A stretch of DNA of 64,000 bases, from positions 62,001-126,000 of the forward strand of contig NZ_JASBRE010000001.1 of assembly GCF_029960815.1 (NCBI RefSeq). The letters run 5' to 3'. How positions within the stretch are numbered: position 1 is the first letter of the stretch; each line of letters starts with the position of its first letter. This DNA comes from Pseudomonas sp. AL03. GTDB taxonomy: Bacteria > Pseudomonadota > Gammaproteobacteria > Pseudomonadales > Pseudomonadaceae. The position numbers and the translations under genes are program-made. Shown in pieces: positions 25,646 to 34,269 of this stretch. The notes under the pieces are model-generated. The model saw nothing but the letters and a program-made list of their open reading frames with translations, was not told where the DNA came from and did not search any database.

Positions 25646-27226
25646 ATGAGCAACACCAAAGAGCTTGAGCGCGCCGAACTGCACAAAACCATCTGGCGCA
25701 TCGCCAACGACCTGCGCGGCAGTGTCGATGGCTGGGACTTCAAGACTTATGTGCTCGGCATGCTGTTCTACCGATTCATCTCGGAAAACCTGACCAACTA
25801 CCTCAACGAACAGGAGCGCCGCGCGGGAAGCGCGGATTTTGACTACAGCGACTTGGCAGATGCCTACGCGATCCTGGGGCGTTACGAGACGGTTCAGGAA
25901 AAAGGCTTCTATATCCTCCCTTCACACCTGTTCTCCAATGTGCGCCGCCGCGCCCGCCATGACCCGAATCTCAACGAAACCTTGTCCCAGGTATTCAAAG
26001 ACATTGAGGCTTCCGCTTTAGGTGCTGGTAGCGAGGATGACTTCAAGGGGCTGTTCGACGATCTCGACGTCAATAGCAGTAAGCTTGGCCCCACCGTGGC
26101 TAAGCGCAACGAAAAGCTGGTGAAGCTGCTCGATGCCATCGGAGATCTGCCGCTCGGCAACAGCTCGGGCAACTTTTCTGATAACAGCATCGACTTGTTC
26201 GGCGACGCCTATGAATACCTGATGCAGATGTATGCCTCCACCGCCGGCAAGTCCGGTGGTGAGTTTTATACCCCGCAGGAAGTCTCCGAGCTCCTGGCCC
26301 GTATCACCGTGGTGGGCAAGACCCAGGTCAACAAGGTCTATGACCCAGCCTGCGGCTCCGGCTCGCTGTTGCTCAGCTTTTCCAAGGTGCTGGGGCACAA
26401 CAAGGTGCGTCAGGGCTTCTACGGCCAGGAAATCAACCTCACGACCTACAACCTGTGCCGGATCAATATGTTCCTGCACAACGTGAACTATGAGAAGTTC
26501 AACATCGCCCACGGCGACACGCTGACCGATCCTGCGCACTGGGACGACGAGCCCTTCGAGGCCATCGTCTCCAATCCGCCGTACTCGATCAAATGGGATG
26601 GTGATGCCAACCCGCTGCTTATCAATGACCCGCGTTTTGCCCCAGCAGGCGTACTCGCACCTAAGAGCAAGGCCGACCTCGCCTTCACCCTGCATATCCT
26701 GAGCTGGCTGGCGGTCAATGGCACCGCAGCGATTGTTGAGTATCCAGGCGTGCTCTATCGCGGCGGTGCGGAAGCCAAAATTCGCAAGTACCTTGTCGAC
26801 AACAACTACGTCGATGCCGTGATCCAGTTGCCGCCCGATCTGTTCTTCGGCACCACCATCGCTACCTGCATCGTCGTGTTAAAAAAGTCTAAGCGCGACA
26901 ACGCCACACTGTTCATCGACGCCTCCGCCCTGTTCGTGCGTAGTGGCAACAAGAACAAACTGTTGCCCGAGTACCAGCAGAAAATCCTCGACGCATTCTC
27001 TGGTCGAAAAAGCCTCGATCACTTCGCGCGCCTGGTCGAGAACGACGAGATTGCCGCTAACGGCTACAACATCGCTGTTTCCAGCTACGTCGAACAGGCA
27101 GACACCAGTGAAACGGTGGACATTTGTGAGCTCAACAAAAAAATCAGCGGCATCGTTGCCAGGCAAGCGGAGTTGAGAAAGCAGATCGACGCCATCGTTG
27201 CAGACCTGGAAGGAGAGCAGGCATGA
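25646..27226 (+). CDS. hsdM: Type I restriction-modification DNA methyltransferase subunit
   Basis: 526 residues, start at ATG 25646 (a TTG two codons earlier is less likely). The N-terminal helical domain starts ELHKTIWRIANDLRGSVDGW. The catalytic domain carries the SAM-binding motif (VYDPACGSGSLLL) and the adenine-methylation motif NPPY (AIVSNPPYSIKWD), so it makes N6-methyladenine at the site chosen by HsdS. The C-terminal helical part (from about 440) contacts HsdS. Its TGA overlaps the ATG of rhuM. The M subunit resembles type IC (EcoR124-like) proteins, in line with the repeat-containing HsdS. Confidence 0.93.
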   Translation: MSNTKELERAELHKTIWRIANDLRGSVDGWDFKTYVLGMLFYRFISENLTNYLNEQERRAGSADFDYSDLADAYAILGRYETVQEKGFYILPSHLFSNVRRRARHDPNLNETLSQVFKDIEASALGAGSEDDFKGLFDDLDVNSSKLGPTVAKRNEKLVKLLDAIGDLPLGNSSGNFSDNSIDLFGDAYEYLMQMYASTAGKSGGEFYTPQEVSELLARITVVGKTQVNKVYDPACGSGSLLLSFSKVLGHNKVRQGFYGQEINLTTYNLCRINMFLHNVNYEKFNIAHGDTLTDPAHWDDEPFEAIVSNPPYSIKWDGDANPLLINDPRFAPAGVLAPKSKADLAFTLHILSWLAVNGTAAIVEYPGVLYRGGAEAKIRKYLVDNNYVDAVIQLPPDLFFGTTIATCIVVLKKSKRDNATLFIDASALFVRSGNKNKLLPEYQQKILDAFSGRKSLDHFARLVENDEIAANGYNIAVSSYVEQADTSETVDICELNKKISGIVARQAELRKQIDAIVADLEGEQA

Positions 27227-28224
27227 GCGAGCAGCCAGCAGGAGAGATCGTTCTTTACCAGCGTGGCGATGCAACCGCCATCGATGTGCGGCTAGACGGT
27301 GATACGGTCTGGCTGACCCAAGAGCAAATGGCGGAGCTGTTTGGCAAGGCTAAGTCGACCATCAGCGAGCACATCAAGAACGTTTTCGAGGAAGGCGAGC
27401 TGGTGCCGGAACAGGTGATGAGAAAAATCGGAATTTCCGAATTTTCTACCAAACCGACCAACTTCTATAACCTCGACGTCATCATCTCGGTCGGCTACCG
27501 GGTCAAGTCGCAGCAGGGCACCCGGTTCCGCATCTGGGCCACCGAGCGCTTGCGTGAGTACCTGGTCAAGGGCTTCACCATGGATGACGTGCGCCTGAAG
27601 AATCTGGGCGGCGGCAGCTACTGGAAAGAATTGCTGGATCGCATCCGCGACATTCGCTCCAGCGAGAAGGTGCTCTACCGTCAGGTGCTCGACCTTTACT
27701 CCACCAGCGTGGATTACGACCCCAAGGCCGAAGCCAGCGTGCTGTTCTTCAAAGCCGTGCAGAACAAGCTGCATTACGCGGCCCACGGCCAGACTGCTGC
27801 GGAAGTGGTCAAGCAGCGTGCTGATGCCGGTAAACCCTTTATGGGCCTGCTGTCTTTCGGTGGCAAACAGCCAACCAAGGCCGAAGTCACCAACGCCAAG
27901 AATTACCTCAACGCCGACGAACTGAAACGTCTGAACACCCTGGTCTCGGCCTATTTCGATGCCGCCGAGTTCCGTGCCATGAATCATGAACCGACCTATA
28001 TGAAGGATTGGCTCGCCCACCTGGAGCAGTTGATCCTAGCCATGGGCGGCAAGGCCCTGGAAGGTGCTGGAAAAGTCAGCCATCAGCAGGCGATTGCTCA
28101 CGCAGAAACGGAATACGCCAAATTTCGTGCCCAGTTAGCCGAGCAGCCGAGCGAGGTGGAAGGGGCCTATCTGGAAACCGTGAAGACGGTGCAGAAGAAA
28201 ATTACTGGGAAGAAAAAGCCATGA
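27223..28224 (+). CDS. rhuM: RhuM-family protein within the restriction operon
   Basis: 333 residues. N-terminal winged-helix-like part: VWLTQEQMAELFGKAKSTIS and NLDVIISVGYRVKSQQGTRF with RIWATERLREYLVKGFTMDD, the signature of RhuM/virulence-RhuM proteins (KilA-N or Bro-N-like DNA-binding fold). The C-terminal half is helical (Fic/DOC-like in length but without the HPFxxGNG motif). It is joined to hsdM and hsdS by ATGA overlaps on both sides, so its product is made in step with the restriction enzyme. RhuM proteins are known near type I systems, but their molecular job is not settled; control of the enzyme or an additional toxin-like role are possibilities. Confidence 0.85.
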   Translation: MSEQPAGEIVLYQRGDATAIDVRLDGDTVWLTQEQMAELFGKAKSTISEHIKNVFEEGELVPEQVMRKIGISEFSTKPTNFYNLDVIISVGYRVKSQQGTRFRIWATERLREYLVKGFTMDDVRLKNLGGGSYWKELLDRIRDIRSSEKVLYRQVLDLYSTSVDYDPKAEASVLFFKAVQNKLHYAAHGQTAAEVVKQRADAGKPFMGLLSFGGKQPTKAEVTNAKNYLNADELKRLNTLVSAYFDAAEFRAMNHEPTYMKDWLAHLEQLILAMGGKALEGAGKVSHQQAIAHAETEYAKFRAQLAEQPSEVEGAYLETVKTVQKKITGKKKP

Positions 28225-29456
28225 GCCGGATTGAGGCGTTAATTGCCGAGCTTTGCCCGGAGGGGGTGGAATTTAGGCCAATCGGTGACTTAGGCGAACT
28301 GGTTAGAGGTAACGGAATGCCGAAATCTGATTTCGTGGAATCAGGGATTGGATGTATCCATTACGGCCAGATTTACACCTATTACGGCACTTGGACTACG
28401 GAAACAACGTCGTTTGTCTCTGCAGAAAAAGCGAGGAGCCTTGCCAAGGTCGACCCGGGCGATCTGGTCATTACAAATACCAGTGAGAATATCGAGGACG
28501 TCTGCAAGGCTGTGGCGTGGCTAGGCGACGAGCAAGTTGTCACTGGGGGGCACGCCACGGTGCTAAAGCACAGTCAAGACTCGAAGTACCTCTCCTACTA
28601 CCTCCAAACACCGCGTTTCTTCGCAGAGAAGAAAAGACATGCGACGGGCACGAAAGTTATCGACGTTTCGGCAAAGAGCCTTGCGAAGATTCGGATTCCG
28701 GTTCCGCCCCTCGAAATCCAACGCAAAATCGTGAAAGTGCTGGACACTTTCACGGAGCTTGAGGCGGAGCTTGAGGCGGAGCTTGAGGCGGAGCTTGAGG
28801 CGCGTCGCTGGCAGTACAAGTACTACCGCGACGCCTTGCTCGCTTTCAGCGATCAAGATATTCGCTGGGCCGCGATGGGCGAGGTCGGCGAGTTCTTTCG
28901 GGGGCGGCGTTTTACTAAAGCAGACTATGTGGATGCCGGAATCGAGTGCATTCACTATGGTGACATCTATACGCAGTATGGCACCGTCACCGAGACAACG
29001 GTCTCTCATGTGCGCACCGATATGCCATCTACCTTACGCTTTGCGAAGCCAGGCGATTTGATAATCGCGGGCGTGGGCGAGACGGTTGAGGATGTGGGTA
29101 AGGCCGTAGCATGGCTCGGCTGTGGTGAGGTAGCGATTCATGACGACTGCTTTGCCTTCCGTCACTCGCTGAACCCGCGCTTTGTGTCCTATTACTTCCA
29201 GACCACGGCGTTTCACGCAGAGAAAAACAAGTTTGTGGCCCGAGCCAAGGTCAAGCGCTTGTCCGCAGAAAGCCTCGCCAAGTTGGCCATCCCTGTTCCT
29301 TCACCTGAGGAGCAGGCACGTATCGTCGCGATCCTCGAAAACTTCGATGCGCTGGTAAATGATATATCCGTCGGCCTGCCCGCCGAGATCGCTGCCCGCC
29401 GTCGGCAGTACGCGCATTACCGCGACCGTTTGCTCACCTTCAAGGAAGCCGCATGA
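28221..29456 (+). CDS. hsdS: Type I restriction specificity subunit (type IC-like)
   Basis: 411 residues, start ATG 28221 within the rhuM stop (ATGA). Two target recognition domains (about 10-150 and 215-355), each followed by a helical conserved region (LEIQRKIVKVLDTFTEL; EEQARIVAILENFDAL). The first helical spacer contains ELEA four times in a row, encoded by a perfect 12-bp tandem repeat; in EcoR124 the copy number of such a 4-residue repeat sets the gap between the two halves of the recognition site. The two recognition domains are alike (GIGCIHYGQIYTYYGT and GIECIHYGDIYTQYGT), so the two half-sites may be similar. HsdS joins two HsdM and two HsdR. Confidence 0.93.
   Translation: MSRIEALIAELCPEGVEFRPIGDLGELVRGNGMPKSDFVESGIGCIHYGQIYTYYGTWTTETTSFVSAEKARSLAKVDPGDLVITNTSENIEDVCKAVAWLGDEQVVTGGHATVLKHSQDSKYLSYYLQTPRFFAEKKRHATGTKVIDVSAKSLAKIRIPVPPLEIQRKIVKVLDTFTELEAELEAELEAELEARRWQYKYYRDALLAFSDQDIRWAAMGEVGEFFRGRRFTKADYVDAGIECIHYGDIYTQYGTVTETTVSHVRTDMPSTLRFAKPGDLIIAGVGETVEDVGKAVAWLGCGEVAIHDDCFAFRHSLNPRFVSYYFQTTAFHAEKNKFVARAKVKRLSAESLAKLAIPVPSPEEQARIVAILENFDALVNDISVGLPAEIAARRRQYAHYRDRLLTFKEAA
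28755..28802 (+). repeat. 12-bp tandem repeat in hsdS (4 copies)
   Basis: GAGCTTGAGGCG repeated four times without mismatch, in frame, encoding ELEA x4 in the spacer between recognition domains. Slipped-strand change of copy number would keep the frame and alter the spacing of the DNA target. Confidence 0.95.
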
Positions 29457-32400
29457 GCGAAGACACGAAGCCTTATCGCTACGAGGCCATTGCACACTCC
29501 AGCGAGAGCACAGTGGTTGCCGAGTTTCTGCCGGATGCACTGGGTGTGCGCGAGACCGGCTACCAGAGCGAGGCAGCGCTTGAAGGTGCCTTTATCGAGC
29601 AACTGCAGCGGCAGGCCTACGAGTACCTGACGATCAGCACAGAGGCCGAGCTGGTCGCCAACCTGCGTGCTCGGCTGGAGCAGCTCAACAAGACCGTGTT
29701 TTCCGATGCCGAGTGGCAGCGCTTCTTTACGACCTGCATTGCGGGCAGCAATGACGGCATTCTGGAAAAAACCGCACGTATTCAGGAAGACCACATTCAG
29801 GTCTTGAAGCGCGACGACGGCAGCAGCAAGAACATCTACCTGATCGACAAGGCCAATATCCATAACAACGTCTTGCAGGTGATCAACCAGTATGAAACGT
29901 CAGCCGGCGAGAGTGGTGGCAAGCACGCAACACGCTTCGATGTAACGGTGTTGGTTAATGGCCTACCGATGGTGCATGTCGAGCTCAAGCGTCGTGGTGT
30001 GGACATTCGCGAAGCCTTCAACCAGATCAACCGCTACCAGCGCGACAGCTTCTGGGCGGGTTCCGGACTGTTCGAGTACGTCCAGTTGTTCGTGATCAGT
30101 AATGGCACGCTGACCAAGTACTACAGCAACACAGTGCGCGACGGGCACTTGAAGGAGCAGTCCGGCAAGCGCAGTAAAAGCAAAGCCTCCAACAGCTTTT
30201 CCTTCACCAGTTGGTGGGCTGACGCGCGCAACCAGTCCATCACCGAACTAACGGGCTTTACCAAAACCTTCTTTGCCAAGCATTCGTTGCTGAACGTACT
30301 CACCAAGTACTGCGTGTTCGATGTGGATCGCAAGCTGCTGGTGATGCGCCCCTACCAGATCGTGGCCGCCGAGGGCATCCTGCAGCGCATTGCCACCTCA
30401 ACCAACCACAGGCAGTTGGGTAAGCTGGCGGCGGGCGGTTACATCTGGCACACCACAGGGTCTGGTAAGACACTGACCAGCTTCAAGGCTGCACAACTCG
30501 CCCGTGGCTTGCCGGACATCGACAAGGTGCTCTTCGTAGTCGATCGCAAGGATCTGGATTACCAGACAATGCGCGAGTACGAGCGCTTCGAGAAAGGCGC
30601 GGCCAACTCCAATACCTCCACCTCGGTGCTACAGAAGCAACTCGAAGACCCGAACGCGCGGATCATCATCACCACCATTCAGAAACTCTCGCGCTTCGTG
30701 GCCAAGAACAAGAAACACCCGGTGTATGACGCGCATGTGGTGGTGATTTTCGACGAGTGCCACCGCAGCCAGTTCGGCGACATGCACAGCGAAATCACCC
30801 GCGTGTTCAAGCGCTACCACCTGTTCGGTTTCACCGGTACGCCGATCTTTGCGAAGAACTCGGGAGCCGGCGGCAACCCATTGCGCCGCACCACCGAGCA
30901 GGCCTTTGGCGACAAGCTGCACATCTACACCATCGTCGATGCAATCAACGACAAGAACGTGCTGCCGTTCCGTATCGACTACATCAATACCCTCAAGATG
31001 CAGGCGCGGATCAAGGACAAACAGGTCTCGGCTATTGATACCGAGCGTGCCTTGCTAGCGCCGGAACGTATCAGCCAGATCGTCGGCTATATCCGCGAGC
31101 ATTTTGATCAGAAGACCAAACGTGCCAGTACCTATCGCCATGACGGCAAGCGAGTAGCAGGGTTCAACTCGCTATTTGCTTGTGCCTCGATTGATGCGGC
31201 CAAGCGTTACTACGCTGAATTTGCCGCGCAGCAGAAGGATCTGCCTGAGGCCCAGCGCCTCAAGGTTGGGCTGATCTACAGCTTTGCTGCGAATGAGGAC
31301 GATGAAGACGGGCTGCTCGGCGAAGAGGAGTTCGAGGCTGAAGGGCTGGATCAAAGCTCGCGGGACTTTCTGGACGTCGCGATCAAGGATTACAACGCGC
31401 TATTCGCTACCAGCTTCGACACCTCGGCGGACAAGTTTCAGAACTACTACAAGGATCTGTCGCAGCGCCTGAAGAAGCGTGAGCTGGATCTGGTCATCGT
31501 GGTCAACATGTTCCTGACTGGCTTCGACGCCACCACACTGAACACGCTGTGGGTGGACAAGAACCTCAAGGCGCACGGCTTGATCCAGGCGTATTCGCGC
31601 ACCAACCGCATCCTCAACTCGGTCAAGACCTACGGCAACATCGTTTCCTTCCGCAATCTGGAGCAGGAAACCAACGATGCTCTCGCCCTGTTCGGCAACA
31701 AGGACGCCAAGGGCATCGTGCTGCTGAAACCCTATGCCGAGTATTACGCTGAGTACCAAGCCCGAGTCGGCGAGCTGCTCGACAAGTACCCACTGGGGCA
31801 GGCGCTCATCGGCGAAGCGGCGCAGAAGGCGTTTATCAAACTATTCGGTTCGATTCTGCGGCTGAAAAACATTCTGACGGCCTTCGACGATTTTGCAGGG
31901 CATGAAATTCTCAGCGAGCGGCAGTTCCAGGACTACCAGAGCCTTTACCTGAATCTGTACGCCGAGTTTCGTGCCACGTCCGAGGCGGAGAAGGAGTCGA
32001 TCAACGATGATGTGGTCTTCGAGATCGAGCTCATCAAGCAGGTGGAGGTCAACGTCGATTACATCCTGCTGCTGGTAGAGCAGTACCTGAAGGAAAAGGG
32101 AACAGGAGACGATAAGGAAATCCGCGCCACCATTGAGCGTGCCATTAACGCCAGCCCCAGCTTGCGCAACAAGAAGGATCTCATCGTTCAGTTCGTGGAG
32201 TCGGTCAATACCACGGTCAAAGTGGATGCTCAGTGGCAGAGCTTCATGGCGGCCAAAAAGACTGAGGAACTGGAGCGCATCATCACGGAAGAAAACCTCA
32301 ACGCCGAGGCGGCGCGAGAGTTCATTGATAATGCTTTCCGTGACGGCGGTATCCCTACTGGTGGCACTGCCATCACCAAGATCCTGCCGCCCGTGTCGCG

Positions 32401-32491
32401 GTTCTCGCAGAACAACGGGCATGCGGCCAAGAAGCAATCAGTACTGGGCAAGCTGGCAGTGTTTTTCGAGCGCTATTTCGGGCTGGCTTGA
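29453..32491 (+). CDS. hsdR: Type I restriction endonuclease subunit
   Basis: 1012 residues, start overlapping the hsdS stop (ATGA). The N-terminal nuclease domain has the PD-(D/E)xK pattern: Asp in FDVTVLVNG and ELK in MVHVELKRRG. The helicase/translocase domains follow: Walker A HTTGSGKTLTS, DECH box VVIFDECHRSQFG, FGFTGTPIF, later motifs near FLTGFDATTLNTLWVDK and IQAYSRTNRILN. The helical C-terminus (from about 850) binds the M2S core. Length and motifs are those of a complete EcoR124-type HsdR, so the system looks functional. A strong terminator ends the operon. Confidence 0.94.
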   Translation: MSEDTKPYRYEAIAHSSESTVVAEFLPDALGVRETGYQSEAALEGAFIEQLQRQAYEYLTISTEAELVANLRARLEQLNKTVFSDAEWQRFFTTCIAGSNDGILEKTARIQEDHIQVLKRDDGSSKNIYLIDKANIHNNVLQVINQYETSAGESGGKHATRFDVTVLVNGLPMVHVELKRRGVDIREAFNQINRYQRDSFWAGSGLFEYVQLFVISNGTLTKYYSNTVRDGHLKEQSGKRSKSKASNSFSFTSWWADARNQSITELTGFTKTFFAKHSLLNVLTKYCVFDVDRKLLVMRPYQIVAAEGILQRIATSTNHRQLGKLAAGGYIWHTTGSGKTLTSFKAAQLARGLPDIDKVLFVVDRKDLDYQTMREYERFEKGAANSNTSTSVLQKQLEDPNARIIITTIQKLSRFVAKNKKHPVYDAHVVVIFDECHRSQFGDMHSEITRVFKRYHLFGFTGTPIFAKNSGAGGNPLRRTTEQAFGDKLHIYTIVDAINDKNVLPFRIDYINTLKMQARIKDKQVSAIDTERALLAPERISQIVGYIREHFDQKTKRASTYRHDGKRVAGFNSLFACASIDAAKRYYAEFAAQQKDLPEAQRLKVGLIYSFAANEDDEDGLLGEEEFEAEGLDQSSRDFLDVAIKDYNALFATSFDTSADKFQNYYKDLSQRLKKRELDLVIVVNMFLTGFDATTLNTLWVDKNLKAHGLIQAYSRTNRILNSVKTYGNIVSFRNLEQETNDALALFGNKDAKGIVLLKPYAEYYAEYQARVGELLDKYPLGQALIGEAAQKAFIKLFGSILRLKNILTAFDDFAGHEILSERQFQDYQSLYLNLYAEFRATSEAEKESINDDVVFEIELIKQVEVNVDYILLLVEQYLKEKGTGDDKEIRATIERAINASPSLRNKKDLIVQFVESVNTTVKVDAQWQSFMAAKKTEELERIITEENLNAEAAREFIDNAFRDGGIPTGGTAITKILPPVSRFSQNNGHAAKKQSVLGKLAVFFERYFGLA

Positions 32492-32524
32492 CGCTGAGCG
32501 AACCAAAAAAGAAACGAGCAAATC

Positions 32525-32563
32525 AACAGCATGGGCAGCTTGTAGGCTGCCCATGCTGTTTTT
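32525..32563 (+). terminator. Terminator of the hsd operon
   Basis: Fifteen-base perfect stem AACAGCATGGGCAGC / GCTGCCCATGCTGTT, loop ttgtag, then TTT. It lies between the convergent hsd operon and the radC operon. Confidence 0.92.
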
Positions 32564-32570
32564 GTTGCAC

Positions 32571-32747
32571 TCATCGCGATGGTTTTGATCTGGTGTTCAG
32601 TCTGCTAATGATCCAGCAGGTCAGCAGCACGGCTATCAGTAGTGGTGGAAAACGAACCATCAGAATCACCAGGAGTAGCAGTGCCAGACACCCGGAGAGG
32701 ATGCCGGTAAACATGGCAGCAGCAGCCAAAACGCGTAGTAGCTTCAT
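32571..32747 (-). CDS. 58-residue membrane protein downstream of radC
   Basis: Small gene read directly from the sequence. ATG at 32747 has GAGG seven bases upstream, and that GAGG overlaps the radC stop codon, indicating translational coupling. The product starts MKLLRVLAAAAMFTGILSGC and continues with a long hydrophobic stretch (LALLLLVILMV, FPPLLIAVLLTCWII) and a basic tail (SRLNTRSKPSR). Two membrane helices with a Pro-Pro turn are likely. No family recognised. It ends 8 bases from the hsd terminator. Confidence 0.65.
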   Translation of the reverse strand: MKLLRVLAAAAMFTGILSGCLALLLLVILMVRFPPLLIAVLLTCWIISRLNTRSKPSR

Positions 32748-32759
32748 TGTTTGTTTGCC

Positions 32760-33257
32760 TCACAGGTAGCCTTGTTCCGCCAACGACACGCAGCCTTCAT
32801 GGCCCACCACGATATGGTCGAGCGTGCGCACGCCAACCAGGTTCAGCGCGTCCTGCAGTTTCTTGGTGAGCGTGCGGTCAGCCTGACTGGGGTCGGGGTC
32901 GCCTGAGGGGTGGTTGTGTACCAAGATCATGGCGGCAGCGTTGTATTTCAGGGCGATCTTGACGACTTCCCTGGGGTAAACGCTTGCTCCATCAAGGGTG
33001 CCGCGAAACAGCTCCTGAAAGGCAAGTACTCGGTGCTGGCTGTCGAGCATGAGAATGGCGAAAACTTCATGTTCATAGTCGGCCAGCAGTGCCTGCAGGT
33101 GGCTGGACACTTCTTGGGGTGAAGTCAGCGCACGGCCCCGGCGCAGACGCAGATTGGCCAGTTGCCTGGCCATCAGTAGGATGTCGGTTTCCGTGACCGG
33201 CGACTCAACCAGGTAGGTGCCGGTTGACTCACTGGCCTTCAGCTTGTGCAGGCGCAT
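32760..33257 (-). CDS. radC: RadC-family JAB/MPN-domain protein
   Basis: 165 residues, the short mobile-element type of RadC lacking the N-terminal helix-hairpin-helix. JAB domain: Glu in FAILMLDSQHRVLAFQELF and the zinc motif LVHNHPSGDPDPSQAD. Such RadC genes are common in integrative elements next to YqaJ and DUF932 genes. Despite the name, a role in DNA repair is not established; a metalloprotease or DNA-processing function is inferred from the fold. It lies 16 bases after the upstream gene of the same operon. Confidence 0.9.
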   Translation of the reverse strand: MRLHKLKASESTGTYLVESPVTETDILLMARQLANLRLRRGRALTSPQEVSSHLQALLADYEHEVFAILMLDSQHRVLAFQELFRGTLDGASVYPREVVKIALKYNAAAMILVHNHPSGDPDPSQADRTLTKKLQDALNLVGVRTLDHIVVGHEGCVSLAEQGYL

Positions 33258-33273
33258 ATTGACCTCCTCGGTC

Positions 33274-34179
33274 TTAATCTGACGACGGGGTATGGCGCGA
33301 AGCCTGCGCCTCCAACTTCTCAGTCAGGCTGGCTTTCGCGGGTCGCTGTGTAGTGTTGGTGGTTGGAAATTGGCTTTCCTCTGCGGGGTAGAACTCCTCG
33401 ACGATGGCGCCAGCGTCTTCCTCGCTGTCCTCGAACGCACCGTTGCCGAAGCCACGTTGTGCCGCTTCATCTAGAGCTACCTGATTGAAGCCAGCGCTTT
33501 GCCGTTGTTCATCCAGCTCATTGGCAACCTGCAGCGCCTCACTCATGTCGATGTCACCACGTACCGTCAGGTCGACGTAAAAGATCGGCGTGCCATGGCT
33601 TTGCCGGGTCGATTTGCCGCGTAGACGCAACTCCAGCGGTAAACAGGCCAGTCGATTGCCAGAAATAGCCTGGAAGTAGTGCAGTCGAGCGGCCAGGGTA
33701 CGGATGCTGTTGAACCCCGTGGTGCGGAACACAAAGCTACCCAGCGGATCGTCATCACCAATCAGCACATTCAGTCGGCCGTAAGGCTTGCAGGCTCCGC
33801 CCTTTGCCAGCGGGCAGGAATCTGGTGACGGACAAGGCAGCGACTGCATACCGTCCGGGGTGACCCGCTTGCAGGTCTCTCCGTTGCCGACGCAGACAGG
33901 GCGTCCGGACTGACGATCGAACAGCGTGTAATCGGCGCGAAAGTTCAGCTCAGGCTCGTTAAACAGCAGGCGCACCGGGATGCTGCGCAGCTTGTCGTCC
34001 TTGCCCTGGCGCAGCTCGTCATTTAGCGGGTGCAGCAGCCAGCCGTCCTTGCCTTGCACCTGGGAGGTGATGGTGAACTGGTCATCCTTCTCCGGCAGGC
34101 GCTTGCCGTTCTTCTCGATGACCTTGCCGATAGAAATCCGTCCGAGAACCGGCGGGGTTATAGCGAGACCTTTGAGCAT
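33274..34179 (-). CDS. Mobile-element protein with Cys motifs, function unknown
   Basis: 301 residues, start 34179 (AGGAG seven bases upstream). Family occurs in Pseudomonas integrative elements, often named hydrolase or metal-binding protein; I cannot assign an activity. Visible: LGRISIGKVIEKNGKRLP near the start and a Cys cluster in the middle (PVCVGNGETCKRV, LPCPSPDSCPLAKGGACKPYG) that could bind zinc or an iron-sulphur cluster, followed by a beta-rich region and an acidic disordered tail. It sits between YqaJ and RadC genes, which suggests a part in the element's recombination system. Confidence 0.6.
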   Translation of the reverse strand: MLKGLAITPPVLGRISIGKVIEKNGKRLPEKDDQFTITSQVQGKDGWLLHPLNDELRQGKDDKLRSIPVRLLFNEPELNFRADYTLFDRQSGRPVCVGNGETCKRVTPDGMQSLPCPSPDSCPLAKGGACKPYGRLNVLIGDDDPLGSFVFRTTGFNSIRTLAARLHYFQAISGNRLACLPLELRLRGKSTRQSHGTPIFYVDLTVRGDIDMSEALQVANELDEQRQSAGFNQVALDEAAQRGFGNGAFEDSEEDAGAIVEEFYPAEESQFPTTNTTQRPAKASLTEKLEAQASRHTPSSD

Positions 34180-34198
34180 GGAGGTTCTCCTGCAAACG

Positions 34199-34240
34199 AA
34201 AAAAGGCCAGCCACGCAGCGCTAACTGCATGGACTGGCCA
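34199..34240 (-). terminator. Terminator/attenuator between YqaJ and the next gene
   Basis: On the minus strand GGCCAGTC / GGCTGGCC followed by TTTTTT, just before the ribosome site of the next gene. It probably reduces expression of the downstream genes. Confidence 0.75.
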
Positions 34241-34269
34241 AGGGGAGGGAATGGTTGAGCGGGTTGGGA

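Noticed and set aside
27223..28224. RhuM protein as a Fic/DOC toxin
   Set aside because: No HPFxxGNG catalytic motif could be found in the C-terminal half.
28755..28802. Tandem repeat as a CRISPR-like or noncoding repeat
   Set aside because: Repeats are adjacent without spacers, in frame, and in the known spacer region of HsdS. No CRISPR array was seen anywhere in the window.
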